From Clostridia bacterium (GTDB taxonomy: Bacteria; Bacillota; Clostridia; Monoglobales; Monoglobaceae), in the NCBI GenBank assembly GCA_017456605.1, contig JAFTJA010000007.1, positions 20,403-84,402 on the forward strand: DNA of 64,000 bases. Reading direction: 5' to 3'. Position 1 is the stretch's first letter. Every line of letters begins with the position of its first letter. This document shows positions 43,527 through 51,900 of the stretch, piece after piece. Both the position numbers and the translations under genes were made by a program. The notes under the pieces are model-generated. The model saw only the letters and a list, made by a program, of their open reading frames with translations, was not told the origin of the DNA and ran no database searches.

Positions 43527-45320
43527 TTACTGAAGTGTAATGGGATTTGCCAAGATGGGTTTTCCACCAACCAAAGAATTCCATACATAAAGCTTTGTAG
43601 CAGCTGTGCCCACTGTAACGTTGAGTTCAGCTTCGTTGTCAGCACCACCTGTGAGTTCCACAAACTTAACATCCTTGAGGATGTCGCCTGTGTCATATGA
43701 TGCTACGATAACTGTCTCTTTTTCTTCGTTTGTGTCAACATAAAGCTCTGCTGCGCCGTCTGCATAAGAACCTGTGATTGCACAGCCTGTTGTAGCCTGG
43801 AAGTTGTCAATATCAGTAACAGTTGCTGATATTACATCAGTGGTCCATGATGCATTCTGAAGTGTCAGGGTGTTGAAACCAATGTGAACATTCTTTCCGT
43901 CATCAGGTGATGTCCAGCCGTTTTTGTAGCCGTAATCATAGCTATCCATGTTATAGGCACTTGACGGATCATTCCATACCAGTATGCCACGGTCATTGCC
44001 TATGTCTAATTTGTTTTCCAACAATGTGTAGGTTGAGTCAGCTGCACCGCGTTCCTTTACATAAACATCAATAAAGTTGTTTATGTCGTCAGATGTAGCA
44101 AAGTTGCCAAGTACAATCTTGTAGGTATACCACTTATCCAGTTCTCTGGGGAAAAGGCCAAGTGCGATAGGTCTTTTTCCAAGAGTTGTATCTTCATAAT
44201 AATCCTTAGACTTTCCGATAAGAATCGTAAGAGGTGCACCCTTTGTAACATAACGTACATCAAGAGTGATTGTTGAATTTGGAGCTGCTATGTTAAGCAC
44301 TTCTGCATTGGTGTTGTTAATTGTTGAATAGATGCTTGCAGCACCGGTGTTTGAAGCGTAAGCAACCAAATCACTTGCAGACAAACGATAGAAGGTATTT
44401 CCGTCGCTTTCTGTCTTTGCTTCATAAGTAATACCGTTGGCGTCTACAAAGTTTCCAAGACCTGCATCGAAATCCTGTGAGTAGTTAACACCGCTCTTGA
44501 TAGCTAAATCTGATTCAGATGTTGACGGAAGAGTTGCAAACTTGATATTATCAAGCTCAAATCTGTTATCACGATAGTCAGTGCTACCACTAAATCTTCT
44601 TGCACCGATGTTTATGCCTGTTGCATAAATATTACTAATCCACGCACTGCTGGGAACACCGTCATTATGGTCAGCCGCACCTGCAACAACTTTGAAATTG
44701 GTTGATGAGATTGTCGATGCTTTTGTCATCGCTACCCAACTACCATTATCATCCTTGTATTTAGCTACCGGAGCAATATTAACAGCGCCTGATACAGTTG
44801 TTTTTTCGACCTGATCGCTTGTTGCATTAAGTGCAACGGACTCATCAATTTCAAGATAGAAGCTACGTGTGGAGCCAACTGCAAGGTCAGAAATAGGTAA
44901 TAAAAAAGCAAATGCACCAAGTGCAGCGTGATTTGCGTACTTGGGAAGATGCATACCCAGCATAACACTATAACCTGTGTCAGCAGCATCAACAACGCCT
45001 GCAGTCTTTTTAATATCAAATTCGACAGTGTAGCTTGTAGTTGTAGGCTCAGTTGCAGAAACAACACCAAAACCATAACCCATAGCTGAATTACTTGTTG
45101 CCTCTATTTTCAAAACACCATCTCTAACAGTCGGTGAGATAAAATTGGTGGTTGAACTGGCTGTGAAGTCTGTTTCGTTCGTGCCGTCAAAGTTTTGTAC
45201 AATTATATCCTGGGCAGGAACAACTGTAATAACTCTCTCAGGAACGAAAGCACTTGCTGAAATAGCGAAAACAGATACAAGCATTACACCTGTGAGCAAA
45301 ATGCTCAAAAGTTTTTTCAT
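43527..45320 (-). CDS. Secreted surface protein, function unknown
   Basis: A 597-residue protein with a clear signal peptide (MKKLLSILLTGVMLVSVFAI..., cleavage after ASA near residue 24). Two similar jelly-roll-like regions begin with IIVQNFDGTNE (about 42) and GVNYSQDFDAGLGNF (about 282), as in LamG/concanavalin-type binding modules. The last 60 residues (TVIVASYDTGDILKDVKF, then ATKLYVWNSLVGGKP) resemble a C-terminal module common in clostridial S-layer-associated proteins. No SLH domain or enzyme motif is seen. It is isolated between two 190-bp direct repeats and has an unusual promoter region. Confidence 0.75.
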   Translation of the reverse strand: MKKLLSILLTGVMLVSVFAISASAFVPERVITVVPAQDIIVQNFDGTNETDFTASSTTNFISPTVRDGVLKIEATSNSAMGYGFGVVSATEPTTTSYTVEFDIKKTAGVVDAADTGYSVMLGMHLPKYANHAALGAFAFLLPISDLAVGSTRSFYLEIDESVALNATSDQVEKTTVSGAVNIAPVAKYKDDNGSWVAMTKASTISSTNFKVVAGAADHNDGVPSSAWISNIYATGINIGARRFSGSTDYRDNRFELDNIKFATLPSTSESDLAIKSGVNYSQDFDAGLGNFVDANGITYEAKTESDGNTFYRLSASDLVAYASNTGAASIYSTINNTNAEVLNIAAPNSTITLDVRYVTKGAPLTILIGKSKDYYEDTTLGKRPIALGLFPRELDKWYTYKIVLGNFATSDDINNFIDVYVKERGAADSTYTLLENKLDIGNDRGILVWNDPSSAYNMDSYDYGYKNGWTSPDDGKNVHIGFNTLTLQNASWTTDVISATVTDIDNFQATTGCAITGSYADGAAELYVDTNEEKETVIVASYDTGDILKDVKFVELTGGADNEAELNVTVGTAATKLYVWNSLVGGKPILANPITLQ

Positions 45321-45472
45321 ATTTTTTCATCCTTTCTGGAATATTTTTATGTATGTCGTGTCTCAAAAAGCAAACATTTATTAAACCGTACTTCTTGCCG
45401 TGGGGATGTGACTTTGAAAGCCAGCCGACAAAATAGACGGATAATAAATCACAATAGTTTTTTGTATATTTA

Positions 45473-45544
45473 ATTGTATACCATTATTCAGCCTTTTTCT
45501 ATAGCAATATTCGCAAGTTTTATAATAATATTCGCAAGTTTTAT
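45473..45544 (-). promoter_or_regulatory. Promoter with tandem 18-bp direct repeats (LytTR-like layout)
   Basis: On the minus strand a -10 TACAAT (45478-45473) has no good -35. Just upstream are two perfect 18-bp copies of AATATTCGCAAGTTTTAT (45506-45523 and 45527-45544, plus-strand reading) with a 21-bp period. They would lie at about -40 to -78. The period fits LytTR response regulators, which bind two direct repeats two helical turns apart. Confidence 0.55.
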
Positions 45545-45661
45545 GTTTTTTCCCAAATTTTAGCTATTACAGCGGTGTTTTTTTCTTGTTTGCACCCTCT
45601 TTGCGAACATTCCCCCAATGAACAAGTCCGTAAAAAATGGACAATAGAAAAGTAAACATCC

Positions 45662-45852
45662 GCCCGTATAAATGGGTTTCACTTTCGCAGGCTTCCCATT
45701 ATATAAACTCTGGTTATATAAATGTTTTGCAACAACAATCCTCCCGTCAACCTATGGTTGCCACCCTCCTTTACACAAGGAGGGCTTAATCATTCAACTT
45801 CCAAGGCTCCCCTTGTGTAAAGGGAGCTGTCACAAAGTGACTGAGGGATTGT
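45662..45852 (+). repeat. 190-bp direct repeat, right copy
   Basis: Partner of 43047-43232. It includes the double-hairpin repeats 45735-45786 (minus) and 45803-45852 (plus, ending GAGGGATTGT). The region 45321-45660 between it and the gene holds the leader and promoter; 45853-45931 shows nothing recognisable. Confidence 0.9.
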
Positions 45853-45931
45853 AAAAATCTATTTGATCACAATTTTTCTAAATAAATGCTTCCACACCAG
45901 AACACTTCATTCCATTTAGATACACAACAAA

Positions 45932-46046
45932 ACTGACTCCGCTTGAAAAACGAAGTCAGTATGTCGCTTAAAACCAAATTTTCTACACCAAGTAGGCTTT
46001 TTGTGCTGTCTGCACAGCTTGGGACAGTTCATTATGCTTTGGCTTT
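45932..46046. repeat. 112-bp structured repeat, copy 2
   Basis: Partner of 34952-35063. The second hairpin is CTAC-ACCAA-GTAG here and CTGC-ACCAA-GCAG in copy 1, a compensatory G-C to A-T change. On the minus strand ACTGACTTCG...CGGAGTCAGT followed by TTTGTTG may terminate spoIIP, whose stop is adjacent. Confidence 0.8.
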
Positions 46047-47261
46047 TTATAACTTATTCAGAAAATCTGCAATTTCCTCTGCACCAAGAGTTGCACCGCG
46101 GATGGCTTCTTCCATTGTGTTTCCGCTGCTGCCCACTTCGAGTATAAGGCTCCCATGGGTCAAATGACCGTTGAACCTCTCGTTTCTTAAGTTTATTCCC
46201 CGCATAAGTGTGGGGTATTTTTTGTTTATATGATTCTGGAGTTTCACCGCAAGCTTCATATTGCTGCGCCAGTTTGGATGTTCAAGCCCGCCGCCGCTGC
46301 TGCCCACCACAAACATAAGCTGTGCGGTTTCCTTTCCGTCGATTTTTGTGACGAACTTTGCTTTGCTGCCATCGTCATAAACAAAGGCATCGCGGTGTAT
46401 ATCAAGCACAATTTTTATCCCCGGATTTTTTTCAAGATACCCCTCCACTGTTTTTCTGGAATTTTCGTATGAGCCGTTGAAATTTGGGTGGTCATGGAGC
46501 GTCTTGTCATGAATTGTCCTAATCCCCTTTTTCTCCAGAGCATTTTTCACCGCCTCACCCACCTTGATTACATTTTTGTTTTCATCAAGGGACCTATCGC
46601 TTTTGTCCGTCTGATAGCTCTTTGCCCCCTCCTCTGCATAGCTTTCGGTTGCGTGAGTGTGAACAATCAAAACTGCAGTAGCCGAGCTCTTGACATCAAA
46701 GCCCAGCTCTGAGCCAAGCATTTCGTCAATGTTTACGCCAAAATCCGTGTCGTTGCGCACGAGAATTTCCCCTGATTTTTCTCCCAAAGTTTTTGACTGG
46801 CTTGAATCTACTGCCTTGATTGGATACTCCTGCGCCTGCTGAGTTTCTGCTCCCTGCTTTCCCGCATCGTTTTGTGACTGTCTTTGCATATCCTCAAATT
46901 TTTCGTTTGCCTGCACCGCAAGATACCCACCGCTGACCGTCCTCACAAGGGGTATCTGCCCAAAAACCACTGTGCGCCTGTCATAAGGGTCAAACCCAAG
47001 GGTAAAGCTTGCCGCCTTTTGAATCCACCGAAAAACAGTGGAGCCGACTCCCTCACCATTTTCCCCCTCTGCCGACAACACAGGAAGACTTTCTCTTATA
47101 ATTTGCTCATTGTTGAAAAATTCCCCGGCTAAAAGCTTTCCCGCATCGGCAATTTCCAAATTTATCAACGCCAGAATTGCTATTACCATGATTATAGCCA
47201 TTTCAAGCCCGCGTTTTACCACTTTTTTCGCGTCAATAACCACCGCTTTATAATGTTTCAT
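46047..47261 (-). CDS. spoIIP: Stage II sporulation protein P
   Basis: SpoIIP is an amidase/endopeptidase that degrades septal peptidoglycan during engulfment together with SpoIID and SpoIIM. ATG 47261 has AGAAAGGA upstream; the frame extends to 47297. The 404-residue protein has one N-terminal transmembrane helix (about residues 19-38), a linker and the C-terminal zinc amidase domain with VHTHATESY, DIHRDAF and ILEVGSSGNTMEEA. It is monocistronic with a sigma-E-like promoter. Confidence 0.96.
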   Translation of the reverse strand: MKHYKAVVIDAKKVVKRGLEMAIIMVIAILALINLEIADAGKLLAGEFFNNEQIIRESLPVLSAEGENGEGVGSTVFRWIQKAASFTLGFDPYDRRTVVFGQIPLVRTVSGGYLAVQANEKFEDMQRQSQNDAGKQGAETQQAQEYPIKAVDSSQSKTLGEKSGEILVRNDTDFGVNIDEMLGSELGFDVKSSATAVLIVHTHATESYAEEGAKSYQTDKSDRSLDENKNVIKVGEAVKNALEKKGIRTIHDKTLHDHPNFNGSYENSRKTVEGYLEKNPGIKIVLDIHRDAFVYDDGSKAKFVTKIDGKETAQLMFVVGSSGGGLEHPNWRSNMKLAVKLQNHINKKYPTLMRGINLRNERFNGHLTHGSLILEVGSSGNTMEEAIRGATLGAEEIADFLNKL

Positions 47262-47321
47262 CGGTAATTTTCCTTTCTCATTTGGTACAGTGCCCAAAAA
47301 TTTTTGGACATCCTATAAAAC

Positions 47322-47349
47322 ACTATATGAGAAAATTTTTTATTTATTC
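47322..47349 (-). promoter_or_regulatory. Possible sigma-E promoter of spoIIP
   Basis: On the minus strand GAATAAA (47349-47343), 13 bp and CATATAGT (47329-47322), similar to the mother-cell sigma-E pattern (GnATATT, about 14 bp, CATACAnT). The match is partial. Confidence 0.4.
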
Positions 47350-47351
47350 CC

Positions 47352-47383
47352 GCAAAAAACAAAGGAGTGAAAACTCACTCCTT
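47352..47383 (-). terminator. Terminator of the TIM-barrel gene
   Basis: On the minus strand AAGGAGTGA-GTTT-TCACTCCTT then TGTTTTTT; it overlaps the last bases of the stop codon. Confidence 0.85.
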
Positions 47384-48182
47384 AAATACTCTGTTTATAT
47401 TTTGTTACCGCTGTATCAAGTTTTTTGCTTGCATCCCCCGCCCGACGGTAATATTCTTCCGCCGAAGAATCATCATATCTTTTACTTTCGCTCCTGAACA
47501 CTTCAAGCATCAGCGTTCCGCCGAAATCATAATCCGCCAAAGTTTTTGCCACATAATCAAAATCCGTCACGCCGTCATAAGGCAAAAGGTGTTCATCCTC
47601 ATCCTGAACGTGATGGTTGTCGTGGATATGCACCGCACTGAGCCGTTCCCCAAAAAGCGGCATATATCGTCTGCCTTTGGTAAAACAGCCTTCATGACCA
47701 ACGTCCCAGCAAAAACCTGCTGCGCTATGCTGTTCAAGCACCGATGCAATGTTTGCAACAAACCGCTGATTTTCAAAAGCGATGGTTACATTCTGTTTTT
47801 CAGCATACTCCATAAGCTTTGAAAATCTGTAGTTTCCTATATCGGAGATAACCGGTGCCGGTCTTCCCGATGACAAATGCACCACAGCAACAGGTATCTC
47901 ATAGCCACTGCAACGACTGACTGTTTTTATAAGTCGTTCAAGCATTTTATCGCCATCGGCGCCTTCTTTCCACATCTCATTTATCCCGTCAAAAGGTGCA
48001 TGAAGAGTGTCAAACACAATCCCACTGCGTTTCACCTTGTCCACAAGATTGTCGGTCAAAAGCGGCGAGTCACCCAGAAAAAAGGTGCGGTCAAAACCAT
48101 TTTCTTTCATAAGTTCAATCTGCCCGTTTATATCAAGCGTCTTTTCATCACCATAACAAAACAAGTTTATTCCCTTTTCCAT
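47382..48182 (-). CDS. Xylose-isomerase-like TIM-barrel protein
   Basis: A 266-residue protein of the AP-endonuclease-2/sugar isomerase-epimerase superfamily. Metal-binding candidates are FENQR (Glu, about residue 139), CWDVGHEG (Asp and His), VHIHDNHH and MLEVFRS (Glu), the usual metal-site pattern. The ATG at 48182 has AAAGGGGTG upstream. The gene is 6 bp after pnuC, suggesting co-transcription. Substrate unknown; a sugar or cyclitol isomerase role is only family-level. Confidence 0.85.
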   Translation of the reverse strand: MEKGINLFCYGDEKTLDINGQIELMKENGFDRTFFLGDSPLLTDNLVDKVKRSGIVFDTLHAPFDGINEMWKEGADGDKMLERLIKTVSRCSGYEIPVAVVHLSSGRPAPVISDIGNYRFSKLMEYAEKQNVTIAFENQRFVANIASVLEQHSAAGFCWDVGHEGCFTKGRRYMPLFGERLSAVHIHDNHHVQDEDEHLLPYDGVTDFDYVAKTLADYDFGGTLMLEVFRSESKRYDDSSAEEYYRRAGDASKKLDTAVTKYKQSI

Positions 48183-48188
48183 CAAAAA

Positions 48189-48872
48189 TCACCCCTTTTT
48201 CAATTCTCGTTCCCATTTTATAAGTATAAAAATTCCATTCACAAGATATACAACCCACATCAAAAGTGTCGCGAAATTTTCCTGTCCTGCGCTGAAATTC
48301 TGCCACCACATATAAATGCTGAAAAGATTGACAAAAAGCCAAATCCACCACTGCTCGGCATATCTCCTCACCGCAACAATCATAGCAACCACCGACGAAA
48401 CCGTGGTGAAGCTGTCAACGTACGGAAGGGCATCTCCCATCATATCCAGCCCCTTGCCAAACGCCGCTGTCCCCAAGAGGATTGCGGATGCAAGAATCAC
48501 TCTTCCTTTAAAACTCACACGTTCTTTTTTGACTTCCTTGGTTTCTTCATTCATATTTTTCTTCCAGAGGAAGAACCCCACAAACATCATAGGAATATAA
48601 TAAAAAACATTCAATATTGTCTCGCCAAAAAGCTGTGCCTTATATGAAATCATTGAATAAAGAACACAATTCACCGTGCCGAAAATATACGCCGAAAGCT
48701 TTCCTTTGCCGGTGAGCATAACGTAAAGCACCCCGGTCACTGCGGAAATTATCCCAACGAGAGAATCTCCCCAATAAGCCGAAAGAGCCGTTATCGCAGC
48801 ACACACAAAGACAAGCCACAAAAGCTCGGTTTTCTTCCAGCCTGAAATTTCATTTTTGAAAAGCTCTCTCAT
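48189..48872 (-). CDS. pnuC: PnuC-family vitamin/nucleoside transporter
   Basis: A 227-residue membrane protein with about seven helices and the PnuC signature AEQWWIWLFVNLFSIYMW near the C-terminus, whose aromatic/Asn residues line the substrate site. PnuC proteins carry nicotinamide riboside; relatives carry thiamine or riboflavin. ATG 48872 lies 10 nt after GGAG. No TPP or FMN riboswitch was recognised in the 80 nt upstream, so the vitamin is not certain. Confidence 0.88.
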   Translation of the reverse strand: MRELFKNEISGWKKTELLWLVFVCAAITALSAYWGDSLVGIISAVTGVLYVMLTGKGKLSAYIFGTVNCVLYSMISYKAQLFGETILNVFYYIPMMFVGFFLWKKNMNEETKEVKKERVSFKGRVILASAILLGTAAFGKGLDMMGDALPYVDSFTTVSSVVAMIVAVRRYAEQWWIWLFVNLFSIYMWWQNFSAGQENFATLLMWVVYLVNGIFILIKWERELKKG

Positions 48873-48951
48873 TCTATATTTCTCCAAAACCTTATTTGCA
48901 CTTTGTGAGTAATGCTACTGTCCCCACATGAGTTGTGTGGTCTCTGCTACA

Positions 48952-49317
48952 CTATTGCTTTAAATTTCTCTTGCTTACAATTCGACAAATGATACTTATT
49001 ATTGTCATTAGCAGAATAAAAACAAAAGCGAACTTAACTTCAAAATCTCCAACTGCCAACGTGCCGTTATCAGAACTTATGTTATTATAATACAAGTGAG
49101 TAATAATTTTACTGCTCGTTACACTTGAAATAAGCATTGATAAATTTAAAAATAAATAAGATAATATTCTATTTGTCCATTTATAATTAAGCAAGTTAAT
49201 TAAAATTTTAAGCATAAGAAACATTATAAAATTTGCAATTCCAACTTCGTATAACAGACAACTTAAGAGAAAGGGAACAATATTTATGATTAATGCTAAT
49301 ATATATCTTTTGTTCAT
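48952..49317 (-). CDS. Small hypothetical membrane protein
   Basis: A 121-residue protein with four predicted helices (about 5-25, 28-47, 52-72 and 95-113) and a short basic tail. No family recognised. It is much more AT-rich than its neighbours and lies 4 bp after the four-helix-bundle gene, so the two are probably co-transcribed and co-inherited. Confidence 0.6.
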   Translation of the reverse strand: MNKRYILALIINIVPFLLSCLLYEVGIANFIMFLMLKILINLLNYKWTNRILSYLFLNLSMLISSVTSSKIITHLYYNNISSDNGTLAVGDFEVKFAFVFILLMTIISIICRIVSKRNLKQ

Positions 49318-49321
49318 TGGT

Positions 49322-49678
49322 CTATTGCCTTTCTTTATTTTTTGCCGTAGTTACAGAAGCAATTAACTTTCTTCTTATCGTTCCGCATTTGTTTGTTAGA
49401 GATTTGTATGTTGTTTCATCAATTTTCTTCTTGCGAAATAATAATTCTAACCAATATTCAGTCTCAAAACTTTCTTTTAAAGCTATTTCTAATTTATTTA
49501 TAAAATCAGCCTTACTTTGGGCGTACTTTGCTTCGTGGAGATTTGCTCCAATAGATGAAGAACATCTCAACAACTGATTAACATACACAGAACAACCCTT
49601 GATGTTATCGCAAATATCGGATATTTCTATTGCAAAATTTATGGTTTCTTCTCTTAATATATTTTTGTTTTGTTCCAT
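49322..49678 (-). CDS. Four-helix-bundle protein (S23/Avd-like)
   Basis: The 118-residue product from ATG 49678 (AAAGGAGG 7 nt upstream) matches the four-helix-bundle/S23 family: ETINFAIEISDICDNI, then QLLRCSSSIGANLHEAKYAQ and a final region with LIASVTTAKNKERQ. Relatives are encoded in 23S rRNA intervening sequences and, as Avd, in diversity-generating retroelements, where they bind nucleic acid. Neither a reverse transcriptase nor a template repeat is nearby. The frame stays open upstream through the hairpin array (to 49903), but the SD favours the short form. Confidence 0.85.
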   Translation of the reverse strand: MEQNKNILREETINFAIEISDICDNIKGCSVYVNQLLRCSSSIGANLHEAKYAQSKADFINKLEIALKESFETEYWLELLFRKKKIDETTYKSLTNKCGTIRRKLIASVTTAKNKERQ

Positions 49679-49694
49679 AATCATGCCTCCTTTG

Positions 49695-49870
49695 TCGATA
49701 TACACGCCTTGCGTGTTCGATATATTTTGCTCCGCAAAATTCGATATAACCTCACTTTGCTGGGTTTCGATATGATATAAATCTCGTTTCCAAAGGAAAC
49801 ATATCGAGCCGTCAGGCATATCGAGTTCTAATAGAACATATCGAAAATCTCGTAAGAGATTTATATCGAT
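49695..49870. repeat. Iterated-hairpin array with TCGATAT boxes
   Basis: Four TCGATAT boxes (starting at 49695, 49717, 49741, 49767) are followed by four reverse-complement ATATCGA boxes (49801, 49818, 49838, 49863). Between boxes are small hairpins of different sequence: ACACGC-CTT-GCGTGT, ATTTTGC-TCC-GCAAAAT, AACCT/GGGTT, GTTTCC-AAA-GGAAAC, GCC-GTCA-GGC, GTTCT-AAT-AGAAC and AAATCTC-GTAA-GAGATTT. A 12-bp inverted repeat (49774-49785 with 49856-49867) encloses the second half. The stop codon of rlmD lies in the last box and the four-helix-bundle SD follows the first. Confidence 0.9.
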
Positions 49871-51201
49871 GAGTGCTGTGTGCGACATAGCAGCACGCAG
49901 CACTCCACATGCGGAGTTCTGGGGAACATATCAACAGGCTGAACTGCCACCGTCTTATATCCCAAATCCTCAAGCACCCGCAAATCTCTTGCAAGAGTTG
50001 ACGGCTTGCAGGACACATAAACTATTCTTTTGGGTTCTGTCCTCGCCACAGTTTTGAGAAGACTTTCCTCACAGCCCTTTCGCGGCGGGTCAAGTATCAC
50101 AACATCCGGTTTTTCGCCTCTCAGCTTTGGTGCTATTGCTTCTGCAGTGCCGCAATAATACTCTGCATTTTGGATGCCGTTGAGCCGCATATTTTCTTTT
50201 GCGTTTTCTATTGCCTGGGGCACTACCTCGATACCCACAACTTTTTTTGCAGTTCCTGCCATATACTGTCCAATTGTGCCGATTCCGCAATACAAATCCC
50301 AGACAACCTCTTTCCCCGAAAGTGCCGCAAATTCTTTTGCTTTGTCATAGAGCACCTTGGTCTGTTCTTTGTTTACCTGATAAAAGGAAAGGGGCGAAAT
50401 CTTAAATTTCAAATCGCCGATGCTGTCAATCAAATGGTCTTGCCCCCAAAGGGTTCTGAATTTCTTGCCCAACACTACATTGGTCTTTTTGTCATTTATA
50501 TTCTGCAAAGCCCCCGAAAGCCCCTCTACGCCGGCTCTCAGCTCATCCACCAGTTCTTTTTCAAAGGGAAGTTTCGCCGTTGCAGTAACAATGCACACCA
50601 AAATGCCGCTGTCACCGCTCCTTGTATAAATGTGTCTAAGTGAGCCACTTCCCGTTTCTTCATCATAAGGCTCGATGCCATGCTTTGTCATCCAACTTCG
50701 AACCGCAGCCAAAACCCTCGGGTTTTCATCACCCTGAATAATGCACCGATTCACGTCCACGACCCGGTGGCTGTGCTGTGCATAAATACCTATGCCGTCT
50801 TTTGACACCGGGAACTGTCCTTTGTTTCGATAGCCTTTCACTCTCTCGCACCCAACAACCGGTCTAACCTCTGCGGAAATCCTGCCCAGCCTCTCAAGAC
50901 AATCTTTCACTTTTTGAGTTTTATACTCAAGCTCTTTTTCATATTCAGTGTTCCAGAATCTGCATCCGCCGCACTTGTAAAAATACTCACATTCCGCCTT
51001 GATGCGGCTTGGGGATGGCTCTATCACTTCCAAAAGCTTTCCAAAGGCGTAGTTTTTCATAACCTTCACGATTATGCCCCGGACCTTTTCGCCCAAAAGT
51101 GTATAAGGAACAAAAACCGCCATGCCGTCGAATCTTCCTACTCCATCGCCGTCGTCGGTAGTTCCTGTTATTTCAATTTCAAAAATATCATTCTTTTTCA
51201 T
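49861..51201 (-). CDS. rlmD: 23S rRNA (uracil-5-)-methyltransferase, RlmD/RumA type
   Basis: An SAM-dependent methyltransferase acting on a 23S rRNA uridine. ATG 51201 overlaps the recR stop by 4 bp. The 446-residue protein has an N-terminal TRAM domain, the Fe-S ligands [10 protein letters not shown], the SAM motif [17 protein letters not shown] and the nucleophile region [13 protein letters not shown]. The last few residues (HSSI) are encoded by the beginning of the hairpin array, so the native C-terminus may have been altered by it. RlmD versus RlmCD specificity is not resolvable by eye. Confidence 0.92.
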   Translation of the reverse strand: MKKNDIFEIEITGTTDDGDGVGRFDGMAVFVPYTLLGEKVRGIIVKVMKNYAFGKLLEVIEPSPSRIKAECEYFYKCGGCRFWNTEYEKELEYKTQKVKDCLERLGRISAEVRPVVGCERVKGYRNKGQFPVSKDGIGIYAQHSHRVVDVNRCIIQGDENPRVLAAVRSWMTKHGIEPYDEETGSGSLRHIYTRSGDSGILVCIVTATAKLPFEKELVDELRAGVEGLSGALQNINDKKTNVVLGKKFRTLWGQDHLIDSIGDLKFKISPLSFYQVNKEQTKVLYDKAKEFAALSGKEVVWDLYCGIGTIGQYMAGTAKKVVGIEVVPQAIENAKENMRLNGIQNAEYYCGTAEAIAPKLRGEKPDVVILDPPRKGCEESLLKTVARTEPKRIVYVSCKPSTLARDLRVLEDLGYKTVAVQPVDMFPRTPHVECCVLLCRTQHSSI

Positions 51202-51797
51202 AGTTCCACACGCCACTGAATGGCCTTTGCCAACGTCATCTCGTCAGCAAACTCAAGTTCACCGCCCACCGGTACCCCGTGAGCAATCCTTGTCACCTTG
51301 ATGCCAAAGGGCTTTATCAGTTTTGAAATATACATCGCTGTCGTTTCGCCCTCCAGGTTCGGGTTTGTCGCCATAATAACCTCACGGACACCGCCATCTG
51401 CAATTCTTGTCATAAGCTCTTTTATCCTTATATCCTCAGGGCCGATATTGTCCATAGGCGAAATCGCCCCGTGAAGAACATGATATGTCCCTTTGAACTC
51501 ATTGGTTTTTTCCATCTGGATAACATCTCTGGGGTTTTCAACAACACAAATAAGACCTTTATCACGCGCCGGATTTTTGCATACACTGCAAGTATCCTTG
51601 TCAGAAAAATTCTGACAGATTTTGCAATATGAAATCTTTTCCTTTGCGTCAACAATGGCATTCGCAAACCTCTGTGCAGACTCTTTCGGCAAATTTAATA
51701 CGTGATACGCAAGTCTCTGTGCAGTTTTGCTGCCAATCCCCGGCAGTTTTTGAAATTCCTCTATGAGATTTTGAAGCGGCGAAACATAATAATCCAT
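51198..51797 (-). CDS. recR: Recombination mediator RecR
   Basis: RecR acts with RecO and RecF to load RecA at gaps. The 199-residue protein has the N-terminal helix-hairpin-helix [15 protein letters not shown], the C4 zinc finger [16 protein letters not shown], and the Toprim segment [13 protein letters not shown] 51797 is chosen; TTG 51803 is an alternative with slightly closer SD spacing. In many Firmicutes recR lies after dnaX; here it is paired with rlmD. Confidence 0.97.
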   Translation of the reverse strand: MDYYVSPLQNLIEEFQKLPGIGSKTAQRLAYHVLNLPKESAQRFANAIVDAKEKISYCKICQNFSDKDTCSVCKNPARDKGLICVVENPRDVIQMEKTNEFKGTYHVLHGAISPMDNIGPEDIRIKELMTRIADGGVREVIMATNPNLEGETTAMYISKLIKPFGIKVTRIAHGVPVGGELEFADEMTLAKAIQWRVEL

Positions 51798-51821
51798 TTC
51801 CAAAAAATCCTTTCAACAGAA

Positions 51822-51884
51822 AAAATCTGCCACCAATGGACGGTTTGGCTTTGGCACACAAAATGCCAAAGCACAGCAGATTTT
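51822..51884 (-). terminator. Long hairpin terminator
   Basis: AAAATCTGC (51822-51830) pairs with GCAGATTTT (51876-51884), with an inner stem GCTTTGGCA (51848-51856) / TGCCAAAGC (51864-51872). On the minus strand T residues follow. It ends the stalk-domain gene. Confidence 0.75.
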
Positions 51885-51900
51885 ATCCAAGATACAATTC

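Noticed and set aside
45943..46167. Coding frame across the 112-bp repeat
   Set aside because: The same frame is broken by an extra T in the other repeat copy, and it runs antisense into spoIIP.
48873..48951. Vitamin riboswitch upstream of pnuC
   Set aside because: No TPP, FMN or NAD-class core was recognised in this short gap.
49695..49870. CRISPR array
   Set aside because: The repeated box is only 7 bp, spacing is 17-34 bp, orientation flips in the middle, the intervening sequences are hairpins and no cas gene is present.
49322..49870. Diversity-generating retroelement
   Set aside because: The four-helix-bundle protein resembles Avd, but no reverse transcriptase, template/variable repeat pair or variable C-type-lectin-like target was seen in the window.
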